Origin: Conexibacter arvalis
GTDB taxonomy: Bacteria > Actinomycetota > Thermoleophilia > Solirubrobacterales > Solirubrobacteraceae
Length of the DNA: 64,000 bases
Assembly (NCBI RefSeq): GCF_014199525.1
Contig: NZ_JACHNU010000002.1
Location: forward strand, 292,147 to 356,146
Reading direction: 5' to 3'
Position numbers and translations under genes: made by a program. Shown here piece by piece: positions 36,309 to 44,382 of the stretch. Under the pieces are notes generated by a model. The model saw only the letters and a program-made list of their open reading frames with translations, was not told the origin of the DNA and did no database searches. Within the stretch, counting starts at the first letter, position 1. Each line of letters begins with the position of its first letter.

Positions 36309-36563
36309 ATGAGCCAGATCCAGCCTGAGCAGACTCCGCCGCCCGTCGGCGAGGAGATCCATCTTCCCGGCCCGTCGCTGCTGCCGTTCTTCAACGCGGT
36401 CGGCATCACGGTCGCGATCATCGGCATCACGACCAGCATCTACGTCCTGGTCGTCGGCCTGCTGATCTTCCTCTACACGACGGTCCGCTGGATCGCCGAC
36501 ACCCGCCGCGACATCGCTCACCTGCCGCTCGAGCATTCGCACGGCCCCGGCGACCACCACTAG
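36309..36563 (+). CDS. Cytochrome c oxidase subunit IV-like small protein
   Basis: 84 aa. EIHLPGPSLLPFFNAVGITVAIIGITTSIYVLVVGLLIFLYTTVRWIADTRRDI: an N-terminal HLPGPS motif typical of actinobacterial subunit IV-like proteins, then two closely spaced membrane helices and a His-rich tail (HSHGPGDHH). The position 3' of ctaB in an oxidase cluster supports this. A strong terminator follows. Confidence 0.75.
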   Translation: MSQIQPEQTPPPVGEEIHLPGPSLLPFFNAVGITVAIIGITTSIYVLVVGLLIFLYTTVRWIADTRRDIAHLPLEHSHGPGDHH

Positions 36564-36601
36564 GCGGTCACACCACCTCCCGCCGCAACAGCGGCAACGC
36601 G

Positions 36602-36625
36602 AACGGCGCCCGACGGGCGCCGTTT
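36602..36625 (+). terminator. Terminator of the aa3 oxidase cluster
   Basis: AACGGCGCCC-GAC-GGGCGCCGTT, perfect 10-bp stem followed by T residues, 38 nt after the last stop codon. The following ~190 nt up to the CBS gene contain nothing I can identify. Confidence 0.75.
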
Positions 36626-36812
36626 GTCGTTCTGCCCTCGACAGCGGACCGCGCCGCAACCGGCGCGAGGGTCGCCCCCGCGACCTCGCCGCGCGCGACC
36701 GCAGCGGCGACTCCCTCTGCGAGCGGCGCCCCCACGACGCCGCTCGCCACTGCTTCTGTCCGACCGTCGCGCAGACGGCCGGTTGTGCTTGATGGGCGCC
36801 GGTCCCGCTCGG

Positions 36813-37235
36813 CTAGCGGGCCGCCGCCGCGCCGCCGGCGAGCGGGACGGCGCAGACGGCGCCGTCCTCCGTCCAGCAGCGAACGACATCTCGCATCGAG
36901 AGCACGCCGACCAGCTCTCCGCCCTCGACCACGATCAGGTGGCGGAAGCCGCCGCGCACCATCTCGCAGGCCGCCTGCTCGAGCGACCAGTCGGGGGCCG
37001 CGAAGACGAGGTCGCTCGTGAGGTGGTCGGCGACCAGCTCACGGTCCGGATCGAGCCCGCGCCCGAGCGCGGCGAGCACGTCGCGCTCGGTGAGCAGTCC
37101 AGGCCCGGGCTGCTCCGGATCGAGCACGATGGCGGATCCGACCCTCTTCGCGTGCATCTGCTCCGCCGCCTCCCTGAGCGTGTGGCCAGGGCCGACGGTG
37201 AGCGACGTGGCCGACATCCCCTCGCGTACCTGCAT
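36813..37235 (-). CDS. Two-CBS-domain protein
   Basis: 140 aa comprising two CBS repeats (LTVGPGHTLREAAEQMHAKRVGSAIVLD and FAAPDWSLEQAACEMVRGGFRHLIVVEGGELVGVLSMRDVV), which together bind adenosyl nucleotides. Start at 37235 with GGAGG 5 nt upstream; an ATG at 37265 is possible. It sits between the two oxidase clusters on the opposite strand. A possible energy-state sensor for the respiratory genes, which is inference. Confidence 0.87.
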   Translation of the reverse strand: MQVREGMSATSLTVGPGHTLREAAEQMHAKRVGSAIVLDPEQPGPGLLTERDVLAALGRGLDPDRELVADHLTSDLVFAAPDWSLEQAACEMVRGGFRHLIVVEGGELVGVLSMRDVVRCWTEDGAVCAVPLAGGAAAAR

Positions 37236-37254
37236 CGCCGCCTCCGTGGTCGCT

Positions 37255-37267
37255 TGCAACGATTGCA
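37255..37267. promoter_or_regulatory. Short palindrome upstream of the CBS gene
   Basis: TGCAA-CGA-TTGCA, a perfect 5-bp inverted repeat 20 nt before the CBS-protein start, possibly a regulator site. Confidence 0.3.
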
Positions 37268-37451
37268 TCAAGCATAACCCGTCCTCCCCGTCCCGACACG
37301 CTTTCCGTGGACGGGTGGCTTTCCGCCTGCACGTGCCCGGTTTCGAATCACCGCAAGCATCGGCGTACCCAAAAGGCTCGGGTGCGCCAGGATGATGCAA
37401 ATGCGCCACCGAGACCATCCAAAACTGGTCCTCGCTCCGTATCTCTGATCG

Positions 37452-37838
37452 GTGCCAACGCAACGACCAGGAACAGTCCGCCACCGCACGCAGCTCTACA
37501 ACGAGGCCGTGCGGATCGTCGAGGCCGAATACGCCTCCGACCTCGAGCTCGACGACATCGCGCGCCGCGTGGCGTCGTCGCGCCGTCAACTCCAGCGAGC
37601 GTACGCCGAGATCGGCGGCACGACCTTCCGCGAGCATCTCACGAGAGTGCGCATGGAGCGCGCCGCCGAGCTGCTCGCGAACGGGTCGCTGACCGTCCGC
37701 GAGGTCGCGCGGCGCGTCGGCTATCGGCAGCCCGCGCAGTTCGCGAAGACCTTCCGCCGCCATCTCGGCAGCGTGCCGTCGGCCTACCGGGCGCGCGCCC
37801 GGGAGAACACGCCGCCGCCCACGCAGCGCGCGGCCTGA
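37452..37838 (+). CDS. AraC-type helix-turn-helix protein, DNA-binding domain only
   Basis: 128 aa containing both AraC HTH motifs (LELDDIARRVASSRRQLQRAYAEIGGTTFREHL and LTVREVARRVGYRQPAQFAKTFRRHLGSVPSAYR). No sensor domain precedes them, so it is half the usual length and resembles MarA/SoxS-like stand-alone activators. GTG start; no clear ribosome-binding site. Its position upstream of the caa3 cluster makes it a candidate local regulator. Confidence 0.85.
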   Translation: MPTQRPGTVRHRTQLYNEAVRIVEAEYASDLELDDIARRVASSRRQLQRAYAEIGGTTFREHLTRVRMERAAELLANGSLTVREVARRVGYRQPAQFAKTFRRHLGSVPSAYRARARENTPPPTQRAA

Positions 37839-37981
37839 CGGCCTTTCCACTCGCTCGACGTCGATCGGCGCGCCGGTTACGAGACCGACGCGCCGATACC
37901 CCGCGGCCCGCGATCCCATGCCCTGACGGGCGATTCCGGTCTTCCTCCCGACCACGTTTGCGGTACGTCGGTCGACTCGCT

Positions 37982-37987
37982 TAGGAT
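37982..37987 (+). promoter_or_regulatory. Candidate -10 box of the caa3 oxidase operon
   Basis: TAGGAT about 45 nt before the ctaC start. Unlike many genes here it leaves room for a leader, and GAGGAG precedes the GTG start of the first gene. Confidence 0.45.
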
Positions 37988-38032
37988 CGGCAGCGGAGAG
38001 AAGGTCCACCGCGGCAGCGAGGAGACTCACGC

Positions 38033-39091
38033 GTGCGCAGACATCCGGTCGCACAGATGGTGATCGTCGGTGCAATCGCTTCGGCGATCGGCATCGTGAT
38101 CGCTCTCGTCATCGACTGGTTCCCGGCTGACGCCGCCGAGCAGGCCGGGCCGATCGACACGCTCTACGACGTGCTGATGATCGTGTCGGTCCCGGTCTTC
38201 GTGCTCGTGACGACGGTCACCCTGTTCGCGGTCTGGCGCTTCAGAATGCGGCCCGGCCAGGAGAACGAGGACGGCCCGCCGATCCACGGCAACACCCGCC
38301 TCGAGGTGATCTGGACCGCGGTCCCGGCGATCCTGCTCGTGTCGCTCTGCAGCTACGCCTACGCGGTGCTGGTCGACATCGAGGAGAAGCACGACGACCA
38401 GCTCGTCGTGCACGTGACCGGGCAGCAGTTCGCGTGGAGATACAGATACCCGCAGCCCGGCGGCAGAGCGATCGAGACGACGGCCCTCGTGCTGCCGAAG
38501 GACCGCCCGGTCCTGTTCAAGGTCCACGCGGAGGACGTGATCCACGACTTCTGGGTTCCTGCCTTCCGCGTGAAGATCGACGCCGTCCCCGGCATAACGA
38601 CCGAGGTCCGCGCGACGCCGACGAAGCTGGGCAGATACCCGGTCGTCTGCGCCGAGCTGTGCGGCCTCGGCCATGCCGTGATGCGCTCGTCCGTCAGGGT
38701 CGTCACGCCGGCCGCGTACGACAGATGGCTGCAGGAGCAGACCGCTCCCGCCGGCGGCGAGGCGACCGGTGGCGCGACCGCCGGCGGCGAGGGCGAGGCC
38801 GGCGGTGGCGGCGGCGCGGACCTCGCGGCGCTGGGCAGAGAGACCTTCGTCTCCAACTGCGGCAGCTGCCACACGCTGGCGGACGCCGGCACCAGCGGCG
38901 CGGCTGGCCCCGACCTGACGACGGCGCTGAGAGGCCAGGACGAGGCGACGCTCAGAGAGGACATCGTCGCCCCCGACGCCAGAATCACCGAGGGCTACCA
39001 GGCGGGTGTGATGCCCGACAACTTCGCGGAGACACTGTCAGCAGAGCAGATCGACGGGCTCGTCGCCTACCTCGCGAGCGTCTCGAGATGA
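38033..39091 (+). CDS. ctaC: Cytochrome c oxidase subunit II with fused cytochrome c domain (caa3 type)
   Basis: 352 aa. Two membrane helices, then CuA domain (VIHDFWVPAF, CAELCGLGHAVM), a Gly/Ala/Glu linker, and a C-terminal class I cytochrome c domain with CGSCH haem-binding motif and Met ligand region (AGVMPDNFAETLSAEQIDGLVAYL). This is the caa3 arrangement, in which cytochrome c is part of subunit II. Twelve Arg codons are AGA, about half of the total. First gene of a six-gene operon. Confidence 0.94.
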   Translation: MRRHPVAQMVIVGAIASAIGIVIALVIDWFPADAAEQAGPIDTLYDVLMIVSVPVFVLVTTVTLFAVWRFRMRPGQENEDGPPIHGNTRLEVIWTAVPAILLVSLCSYAYAVLVDIEEKHDDQLVVHVTGQQFAWRYRYPQPGGRAIETTALVLPKDRPVLFKVHAEDVIHDFWVPAFRVKIDAVPGITTEVRATPTKLGRYPVVCAELCGLGHAVMRSSVRVVTPAAYDRWLQEQTAPAGGEATGGATAGGEGEAGGGGGADLAALGRETFVSNCGSCHTLADAGTSGAAGPDLTTALRGQDEATLREDIVAPDARITEGYQAGVMPDNFAETLSAEQIDGLVAYLASVSR

Positions 39092-39107
39092 CGGAGGAGA
39101 CCAGCAG

Positions 39108-41024
39108 ATGACCGCAAAGCTCCGCGCTCCCGGTTGGTATCGCTCAGGGCTGTTCCTGCTGCTCGGGATCGCGTTCTCCTGGGTGCTCGTCGGCGTCGGC
39201 CGCCTGGCGATGGACTACCCGAACGCGTGGACCGACGGCGAGGCGATCACGACGGTCTCGCTGATAGCGGCGCCGCTTTTCTTCCTGGTCGGCCTCGGCT
39301 GCTTCGACTACTGGTTCTACTGGGCGTCGGGCCGCCCGACCCGGGCCGAGGACCACTCCTCGCACGGCGCGGAGAGCTGGAAGGACTACTTCCGCGTCAA
39401 CACCGATCACAAGGTGATCGGCATCCAGTACATCTGCACGTCGTTCTTCTTCATGTTCGTCGGCGGCCTGATCGCGATGCTGATGCGGGCCGAGCTCGCC
39501 CAGCCGGGGATGCAGTTCGTCGACACCGCGACCTTCAACGGCCTCTTCTCCGTCCACGCGGCGCTGCTGATCTTCCTGTTCGTGATCCCGATCTTCGCCG
39601 GGATCGCCAACTACGTGCTGCCGCTGATGATCGGCGCCCCGGACATGGCCTTCCCGCGCCTGAACGCGCTGTCGTTCTGGCTGCTGCCGGTCGCGGGCGT
39701 GATGCTGAGCGCGAGCTTCTTCGCGCCCGGGGGCGCCTTCGCCAGCGGCTGGACCGCCTACGCGCCGCTGTCGACCGAGATGCCGCTCGGCCAGGTCTTC
39801 TTCACCGTCGGCGTCCAGTTCGCCGGCGCCGCGTCGATCGCGACGGCGCTCAACTTCCTGGTCACGATCATCACGATGCGCGCGCCGGGGATGAGCTTCT
39901 TCCGGATGCCGCTGCTGGTGTGGGCGAACTTCGCGACGTCGCTGCTGGTCGTGATCGCGACGCCGTTCATCGCCGCCTCGCAGTTCTTCGTCCTGCTCGA
40001 CCGGGCGCTCGGCTTCAACTTCTTCGACGCCTTCGTCGGCGCCGGCAAGGACGGAAGCGTGCTGATGTACCAGCACGTCTTCTGGTTCTACTCCCACCCG
40101 GCGGTCTACATCATGATGCTGCCGGGCTTCGGGATCATCTCCGAGATCATCTCGGTGAAGGCGCGCAAGCCGATCTTCGGCTACCGCATGATGGCGTTCT
40201 CGCTGCTCGCGATCGTCGTGCTCGGCTTCACCGTCTGGGCCCACCACATGTTCGTCTCGGGCATGCACGCGTGGATCCGCGTCCCGATGATGATCACGAC
40301 GGCGATCATCGCCGTCCCGACCGGCATCAAGATCTTCTCGTGGCTGGCGACGATGTGGCGCGGCGTCCTGCGCCTCGACACGCCGATGCTGTTCGCGCTC
40401 GGCTTCCTGACGACCTTCACGCTCGGCGGGATCAGCGGCGTGATGCTGGCGATGATCCCGTTCGACATCTACGTCTCGGACACGTACTTCATCGTCGCCC
40501 ACATCCACTACGTGCTGTTCGGCGGCTCGATGCTGACGATCTTCGCCGGCATCTACTACTGGTTCCCGAAGATGACCGGGCGGATGTACGACGAGCGGCT
40601 CGGCAAGATCCACTTCTGGGCGACGTTCGTCTTCTTCAACGTCACCTTCGCGCCGATGCACCTGCTCGGGCTCGACGGCATGCCGCGCCGGGTCGCCGAC
40701 TACGCCGAGCAGTACGCGACGCTGAACCTGCTCGTGACGATCGCCAGCTTCATGCTCGGCCTCAGCATGCTGGTCTTCCTCTACAACATGGTCGCCAGCT
40801 GGCGCGGCGGCCCGCGTGCGGCGGCCAACCCCTGGCGGGCGCTCACGCTCGAGTGGCAGGTCTCCTCCCCGCCGCCGATCTTCAACTTCGACGCCGTCCC
40901 GACCGTCGTCGGCGGCCCGTACGAGTACGGGGTGCCGGGCGCCGTCCACGGCATCTTCCAATCGCCCGCAGAGGCGAAGCCGACCACTGCCGGCTCCGTC
41001 GCGACGTCACCGACCAGAGAGTGA
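39108..41024 (+). CDS. ctaD: Cytochrome c oxidase subunit I, A2 type (caa3)
   Basis: 638 aa. It has an extra N-terminal region with two membrane helices before the canonical core (FRVNTDHKVIGIQYI). The D-channel Glu position of A1 enzymes is Ala here, with YS just before: FWFYSHPAVYIMMLPGFG. This YSHPxVY motif defines the A2 subclass seen in Thermus caa3. WAHHMF, VPTGIKIFSW and VAHIHYVLFGG supply the CuB, K-channel and haem ligands. Only one Arg codon, at the C-terminus, is AGA. Confidence 0.96.
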   Translation: MTAKLRAPGWYRSGLFLLLGIAFSWVLVGVGRLAMDYPNAWTDGEAITTVSLIAAPLFFLVGLGCFDYWFYWASGRPTRAEDHSSHGAESWKDYFRVNTDHKVIGIQYICTSFFFMFVGGLIAMLMRAELAQPGMQFVDTATFNGLFSVHAALLIFLFVIPIFAGIANYVLPLMIGAPDMAFPRLNALSFWLLPVAGVMLSASFFAPGGAFASGWTAYAPLSTEMPLGQVFFTVGVQFAGAASIATALNFLVTIITMRAPGMSFFRMPLLVWANFATSLLVVIATPFIAASQFFVLLDRALGFNFFDAFVGAGKDGSVLMYQHVFWFYSHPAVYIMMLPGFGIISEIISVKARKPIFGYRMMAFSLLAIVVLGFTVWAHHMFVSGMHAWIRVPMMITTAIIAVPTGIKIFSWLATMWRGVLRLDTPMLFALGFLTTFTLGGISGVMLAMIPFDIYVSDTYFIVAHIHYVLFGGSMLTIFAGIYYWFPKMTGRMYDERLGKIHFWATFVFFNVTFAPMHLLGLDGMPRRVADYAEQYATLNLLVTIASFMLGLSMLVFLYNMVASWRGGPRAAANPWRALTLEWQVSSPPPIFNFDAVPTVVGGPYEYGVPGAVHGIFQSPAEAKPTTAGSVATSPTRE

Positions 41025-41037
41025 GGTGAAGCGCACC

Positions 41038-41889
41038 ATGGCCAGAAGAGTCCTCGTGGTCGCGAACGAGACCCACGGCGGCACCAACCTCGTCGAGGCG
41101 ATCCGCGCCCGGCACGAGGCCGGTGACGCCGAGTTCATCGTGATCGCGCCACAGAACCGCCCGCATTCCGGCTACGTCATCTACGACGAGGCCGTCCGCG
41201 ACGCCGCCCGCTGCCGCGTCGAGGCGACGCTCAGCGCGCTGCGCGAGCACGGCATCGAGGCGACCAGCGACGTGATGGACCCCGACCCGTACACCGCCAC
41301 GATCGACGCCGTGCGCGAGTACCGGGTCGACGAGATCATCATCTCGACCCATCCCGAGACCCGCTCGGGATGGCTCCGTCACGACCTGATCGAACGGGTG
41401 CAGAACGCGACCGGGCTGCCGGTCGAGCACGTCGTCGTCGACCTCGCCGCCGACAGAGGGCCGGTCACGCACACGCTGATCGTCGCCAACAAGACGGCGA
41501 GAGGCGAGCCGCTGTTCGAGGAGCTGCGCAGACGTGCGGCCGAGTCGCCCCACCGCTTCACGGTGATCGTGCCGCAGGAGGGCGGCCACGGCCACCACAC
41601 CGGCCAGGCGCGCGAGCGGCTCCACGCGCTGCTGGAGCGGCTCAGAAGAGACGGCATATCGGCCAGCGGCGGCATCGGAGACCCCGATGCCTACGCCGCG
41701 GTCGCCAACGCGCTGCAGTTCTACCGCGTCGACGAGGTGATCATCTCGACGCTGCCGCGGATGCGCTCGCGCTGGATGCGCTCGAACCTGATCGACCGCG
41801 TCCGCAAGATCACCGCCGCCCCGATCACCCACATCGAGGTCGACGTCGGCGCCGAGGAGTCCGCAGCGAGTGGAGCGAAGGCCGCCTGA
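41038..41889 (+). CDS. Tandem UspA-like domain protein in the caa3 operon
   Basis: 283 aa made of two similar halves of about 140 residues. Each begins with a beta-strand and nucleotide-loop-like segment (RRVLVVANETHGGTNL and THTLIVANKTARGEPL) and ends with a matching block (VDEIIISTHPETRSGWLRHDLIERVQNATGLPVEHVVVD against VDEVIISTLPRMRSRWMRSNLIDRVRKITAAPITHIEVD). The fold resembles universal stress proteins. GAGGTGAAG precedes the ATG; the stop overlaps the subunit III start by 1 nt. Its place inside an oxidase operon suggests assembly or regulation; function unknown. Confidence 0.75.
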   Translation: MARRVLVVANETHGGTNLVEAIRARHEAGDAEFIVIAPQNRPHSGYVIYDEAVRDAARCRVEATLSALREHGIEATSDVMDPDPYTATIDAVREYRVDEIIISTHPETRSGWLRHDLIERVQNATGLPVEHVVVDLAADRGPVTHTLIVANKTARGEPLFEELRRRAAESPHRFTVIVPQEGGHGHHTGQARERLHALLERLRRDGISASGGIGDPDAYAAVANALQFYRVDEVIISTLPRMRSRWMRSNLIDRVRKITAAPITHIEVDVGAEESAASGAKAA

Positions 41890-42512
41890 TGGAAGCCGCC
41901 TCCGCCTCCTCTTCGCTGCACCACGCCGGCGAGGCCGCGCATCACGGCCCGCCGGAGGCGCATCGGAGCTCCCGCGTGGATCCGCAGATGCTCGGGATGC
42001 TGCTGTTCATCATCTCCGAGATCATGGTCTTCGGGGCCTTCTTCACGGCCTACTTCTTCATCCGGGTCGTGGACGGCAACCCCTGGCCCGCGGAGGGGAC
42101 GGAGCTTCCGAAGGCGATCGCCGGCGTCAACACCGCGATCCTGCTCTCCTCCTCGGTGACCCTGCACTGGGCGCTCGAGGCGATCAAGCGCGGCAACCGC
42201 CCGGCGTTCAAGGCCGGCATGGCGACGACCTTCCTGCTCGGCGCCTGCTTCCTCTTCATCCAGATCAACGAGTACGTCCACGTCGGCTTCGCCCCGTACG
42301 ACAGCGCGCAGGCGTCGGTCTTCTACGGCTTGACCGGCCTCCACGGAGCGCACGTCGCGCTCGGCCTGCTGCTCCTCCTGATCGTGACGGTGCGCGCCTT
42401 CCGCGGGCACTTCTCGCCGCAGGCGCATCGGGGCGTCGAGGTGCCGGGGATCTACTGGCACTTCGTCGACGTGATGTGGGTGATCGTCTTCTCGACGGTC
42501 TACCTGCTGTAG
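41889..42512 (+). CDS. ctaE: Cytochrome c oxidase subunit III
   Basis: 207 aa. Family segments are MLLFIISEIMVFGAFFTAYFF (with the conserved Glu), LHWALEAIKRGNRPAFKAGMATTFLLGACFLFIQINEY and HGAHVALGLLLLLIVTVRAFRG, ending with YWHFVDVMWVIVFSTVYLL, which carries the conserved His/Asp. It is coupled to the gene before it. It is the only subunit III gene in the window and may serve one or both oxidases. Confidence 0.94.
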   Translation: MEAASASSSLHHAGEAAHHGPPEAHRSSRVDPQMLGMLLFIISEIMVFGAFFTAYFFIRVVDGNPWPAEGTELPKAIAGVNTAILLSSSVTLHWALEAIKRGNRPAFKAGMATTFLLGACFLFIQINEYVHVGFAPYDSAQASVFYGLTGLHGAHVALGLLLLLIVTVRAFRGHFSPQAHRGVEVPGIYWHFVDVMWVIVFSTVYLL

Positions 42513-42523
42513 GAGGCGGAGCG

Positions 42524-42634
42524 ATGCTCAACCCGCTGCGCTCGGAGCAGGAGGCCTTTCGCTTCCTGCTCTACGTCCTCCTCGCGGTCGTCGCCGTCGT
42601 CGCGCTCGTGCTGCTGGCACGCGTGCTGACGTGA
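42524..42634 (+). CDS. 36-residue membrane subunit of the caa3 oxidase
   Basis: MLNPLRSEQEAFRFLLYVLLAVVAVVALVLLARVLT: short polar start and one membrane helix. A strong AGGAGG lies 8 nt before the ATG, and it is 11 nt after ctaE, which supports translation. The EQEAFRFLLY motif resembles single-helix subunit IV proteins of caa3 oxidases. Confidence 0.75.
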   Translation: MLNPLRSEQEAFRFLLYVLLAVVAVVALVLLARVLT

Positions 42635-42674
42635 ACCCTGACGGTCGCGGCCCGCGGCCGTACCTTCCGTGACG

Positions 42675-43499
42675 ATGGAGTTGGCGTTCGATCCCGTCGT
42701 GATCGTCCTGACGCTGCTGGCGTGCTGGCTGTACGTGCGCGCGCTCGGCATCGTGGCGCGCCGCAACCTCCACGTCCCCGCTGGACAACAGGCCTGCTGG
42801 TGGATCGGGATCGCGCTGCTGACGGTCGCCCTCAACGGCCCGATAGACGCCTACGACGACCAGCTGTTCAGCGCCCACATGGCCCAGCACCAACTGCTCG
42901 GCGATCTCGCCGCGCCGTTCCTGCTGGCGGGGATGCGGGCGCCGGTCCTCTTCTTCTTCCTGCCGCGCCCGGCGCTGGTCCTGCTCGCCAGACAGCGCTG
43001 GCTGCGGCGCGCGTTCCGGTTCCTGCGCAGACCGCTGGTCGCGCTGCCGCTGTACGTGCTCGTCGTCTACGCCTGGCACGCCGGCTTCCTGTTCGAGGCG
43101 GCCGTGCGTGAGCCGGTCGTCCACGCGCTCCAGCACGAGAGCTTCTTCCTCGCCAACGCGCTGCTGTGGTGGCCGGTGCTGGAGCCGGCGAAGCGGCGGA
43201 TGCCCGGTCAGCTGTGGAAGATCGGCTACATCTTCGCCGCGCGGATGTCGACGATGTTCCTGGGGATGATGTTCGTCTTCGCCAGACCGATCCTCTACGC
43301 GGGCGTCTACGGCACGGCCGAGCGGCCGCTCGGCTTCTCCCCCAGATTCGACCAGCAGACCGCCGGCGGCATGATGATGACGCTCGACATCGTGATCATG
43401 CTCGCCGCGCTGATCTGGTTCTTCTGGCTCGCCTCCCAGCAGGAGGACCGCGATCAGGCGGCGGCCGAGCGGAGCGCGAGAGCGCGCACGGCGCACTGA
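42675..43499 (+). CDS. ctaG: Cytochrome c oxidase assembly protein, CtaG (caa3_CtaG) family
   Basis: 274 aa, seven membrane helices. HMAQHQLLGDLAAPFLLAGM and HALQHESFFLANALLWWPVL carry the conserved His of the bacterial caa3_CtaG family, which is needed to assemble CuB/CuA in caa3 oxidases (not related to Cox11). TACCTT (42661-42666) ends 8 nt before the ATG at 42675, so besides operon read-through it may have its own leaderless promoter. Confidence 0.9.
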   Translation: MELAFDPVVIVLTLLACWLYVRALGIVARRNLHVPAGQQACWWIGIALLTVALNGPIDAYDDQLFSAHMAQHQLLGDLAAPFLLAGMRAPVLFFFLPRPALVLLARQRWLRRAFRFLRRPLVALPLYVLVVYAWHAGFLFEAAVREPVVHALQHESFFLANALLWWPVLEPAKRRMPGQLWKIGYIFAARMSTMFLGMMFVFARPILYAGVYGTAERPLGFSPRFDQQTAGGMMMTLDIVIMLAALIWFFWLASQQEDRDQAAAERSARARTAH

Positions 43500-43581
43500 G
43501 CGCCAGGCGGACGGATCGCCGTGGCTGGCGCGGACACAGCGAGCGCTGCGGGCGCCAGCCCGTGAGCGACCGAGGACAAAG

Positions 43582-43607
43582 CCAGGCGCGGCGACGCGCC
43601 CGCCTGG
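43582..43607. terminator. Hairpin between convergent ctaG and cytochrome gene
   Basis: CCAGGCG-C-GGCG/CGCC-CGCCTGG, an 11-bp stem with one bulge and an ACG loop, immediately before the stop codon of the minus-strand gene. Likely shared bidirectional terminator. Confidence 0.6.
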
Positions 43608-44342
43608 TCATCTGACGGTGAGGGTGCCCTCCATACCGCCCTCGCGGTGGCCGGGGAGCGTGCAGTAGAACGTGTATCTGCCGGGTCTCACGTCGACCGA
43701 GATTCTCGACACGCCGCCGCCGGAGACCGTCTCCCCCTTCGCCAGCTCGGGACCGTCGGCCCCCTCCTGCAGCGCGATGTCATGCGGGACGGTCGACTCG
43801 TTGACGGAGTCGATCTCGAGCGGGCCGGCCGGCGCGGTCGCCTCGCTGACGGTGTAGGCGAGCTGGCCGCCCGGGTCGGCGGGAATCGCGAGTCTGCCGT
43901 TCTCGGCGGTCGCGCTGCTCTGCTCCGCTCTTCTGACGGCGGCCGCGAGCGCGCCCTCGTCCTCGCCCGGGTTCGCCGCCGCCTGCCCGACGTAGGCGGC
44001 GACGTCGATCGCGTTCTGGCCGGTGACGATCTTCGCGGGCATCTGCGAGTTCGGGTAGAGGATCTGCTCGTGCACGACCCCTCTGACGGTGTCGCGGCCG
44101 AAGCCCTCCGACAACGACTGCGCGAACGCGGCGTCGAGGTCGGGTCCGGCCGTTCCTCTCGTGCCCGCGCGTGCGAGCGTGTGACAGGCGCCGCATCTCT
44201 CGACGAACAGCTGCTTGCCGTGGACGACGTCCGCGCGCGACTCCTTGAGATCGTCACCACCGCAGCCGGCCAGCCCGACGACGAGCGCCGATGCCGCGAC
44301 CGTGGCGACGAGTGTTCCTCGTCTCCGTCGGCTCATCCTCAT
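43608..44342 (-). CDS. Cytochrome c-cupredoxin fusion lipoprotein
   Basis: 244 aa. Lipoprotein signal with lipobox LAGC (Cys27), then a class I cytochrome c with RCGACHTLA and the Met region NSQMPAKI, then a C-terminal plastocyanin-like domain: VPHDIALQEG (His) and YTFYCTLPGHREGGMEG (Cys, His, Met), a complete type 1 copper site. Both carriers in one membrane-anchored chain suggest an electron shuttle to the oxidase next door. TAGGGT (44349-44354) ends 6 nt before the ATG, so the mRNA is probably leaderless. AGA codons are frequent. Confidence 0.88.
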   Translation of the reverse strand: MRMSRRRRGTLVATVAASALVVGLAGCGGDDLKESRADVVHGKQLFVERCGACHTLARAGTRGTAGPDLDAAFAQSLSEGFGRDTVRGVVHEQILYPNSQMPAKIVTGQNAIDVAAYVGQAAANPGEDEGALAAAVRRAEQSSATAENGRLAIPADPGGQLAYTVSEATAPAGPLEIDSVNESTVPHDIALQEGADGPELAKGETVSGGGVSRISVDVRPGRYTFYCTLPGHREGGMEGTLTVR

Positions 44343-44382
44343 CGTCCGACCCTATCCGAGGCGCGGGACGAGAATCCAGTGT

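Noticed and set aside
36626-36812. Small minus-strand frame downstream of the aa3 terminator (Ala/Val-rich, about 60 codons)
   Set aside because: No ribosome-binding site or promoter-like box, low-complexity product, and no conserved motif.
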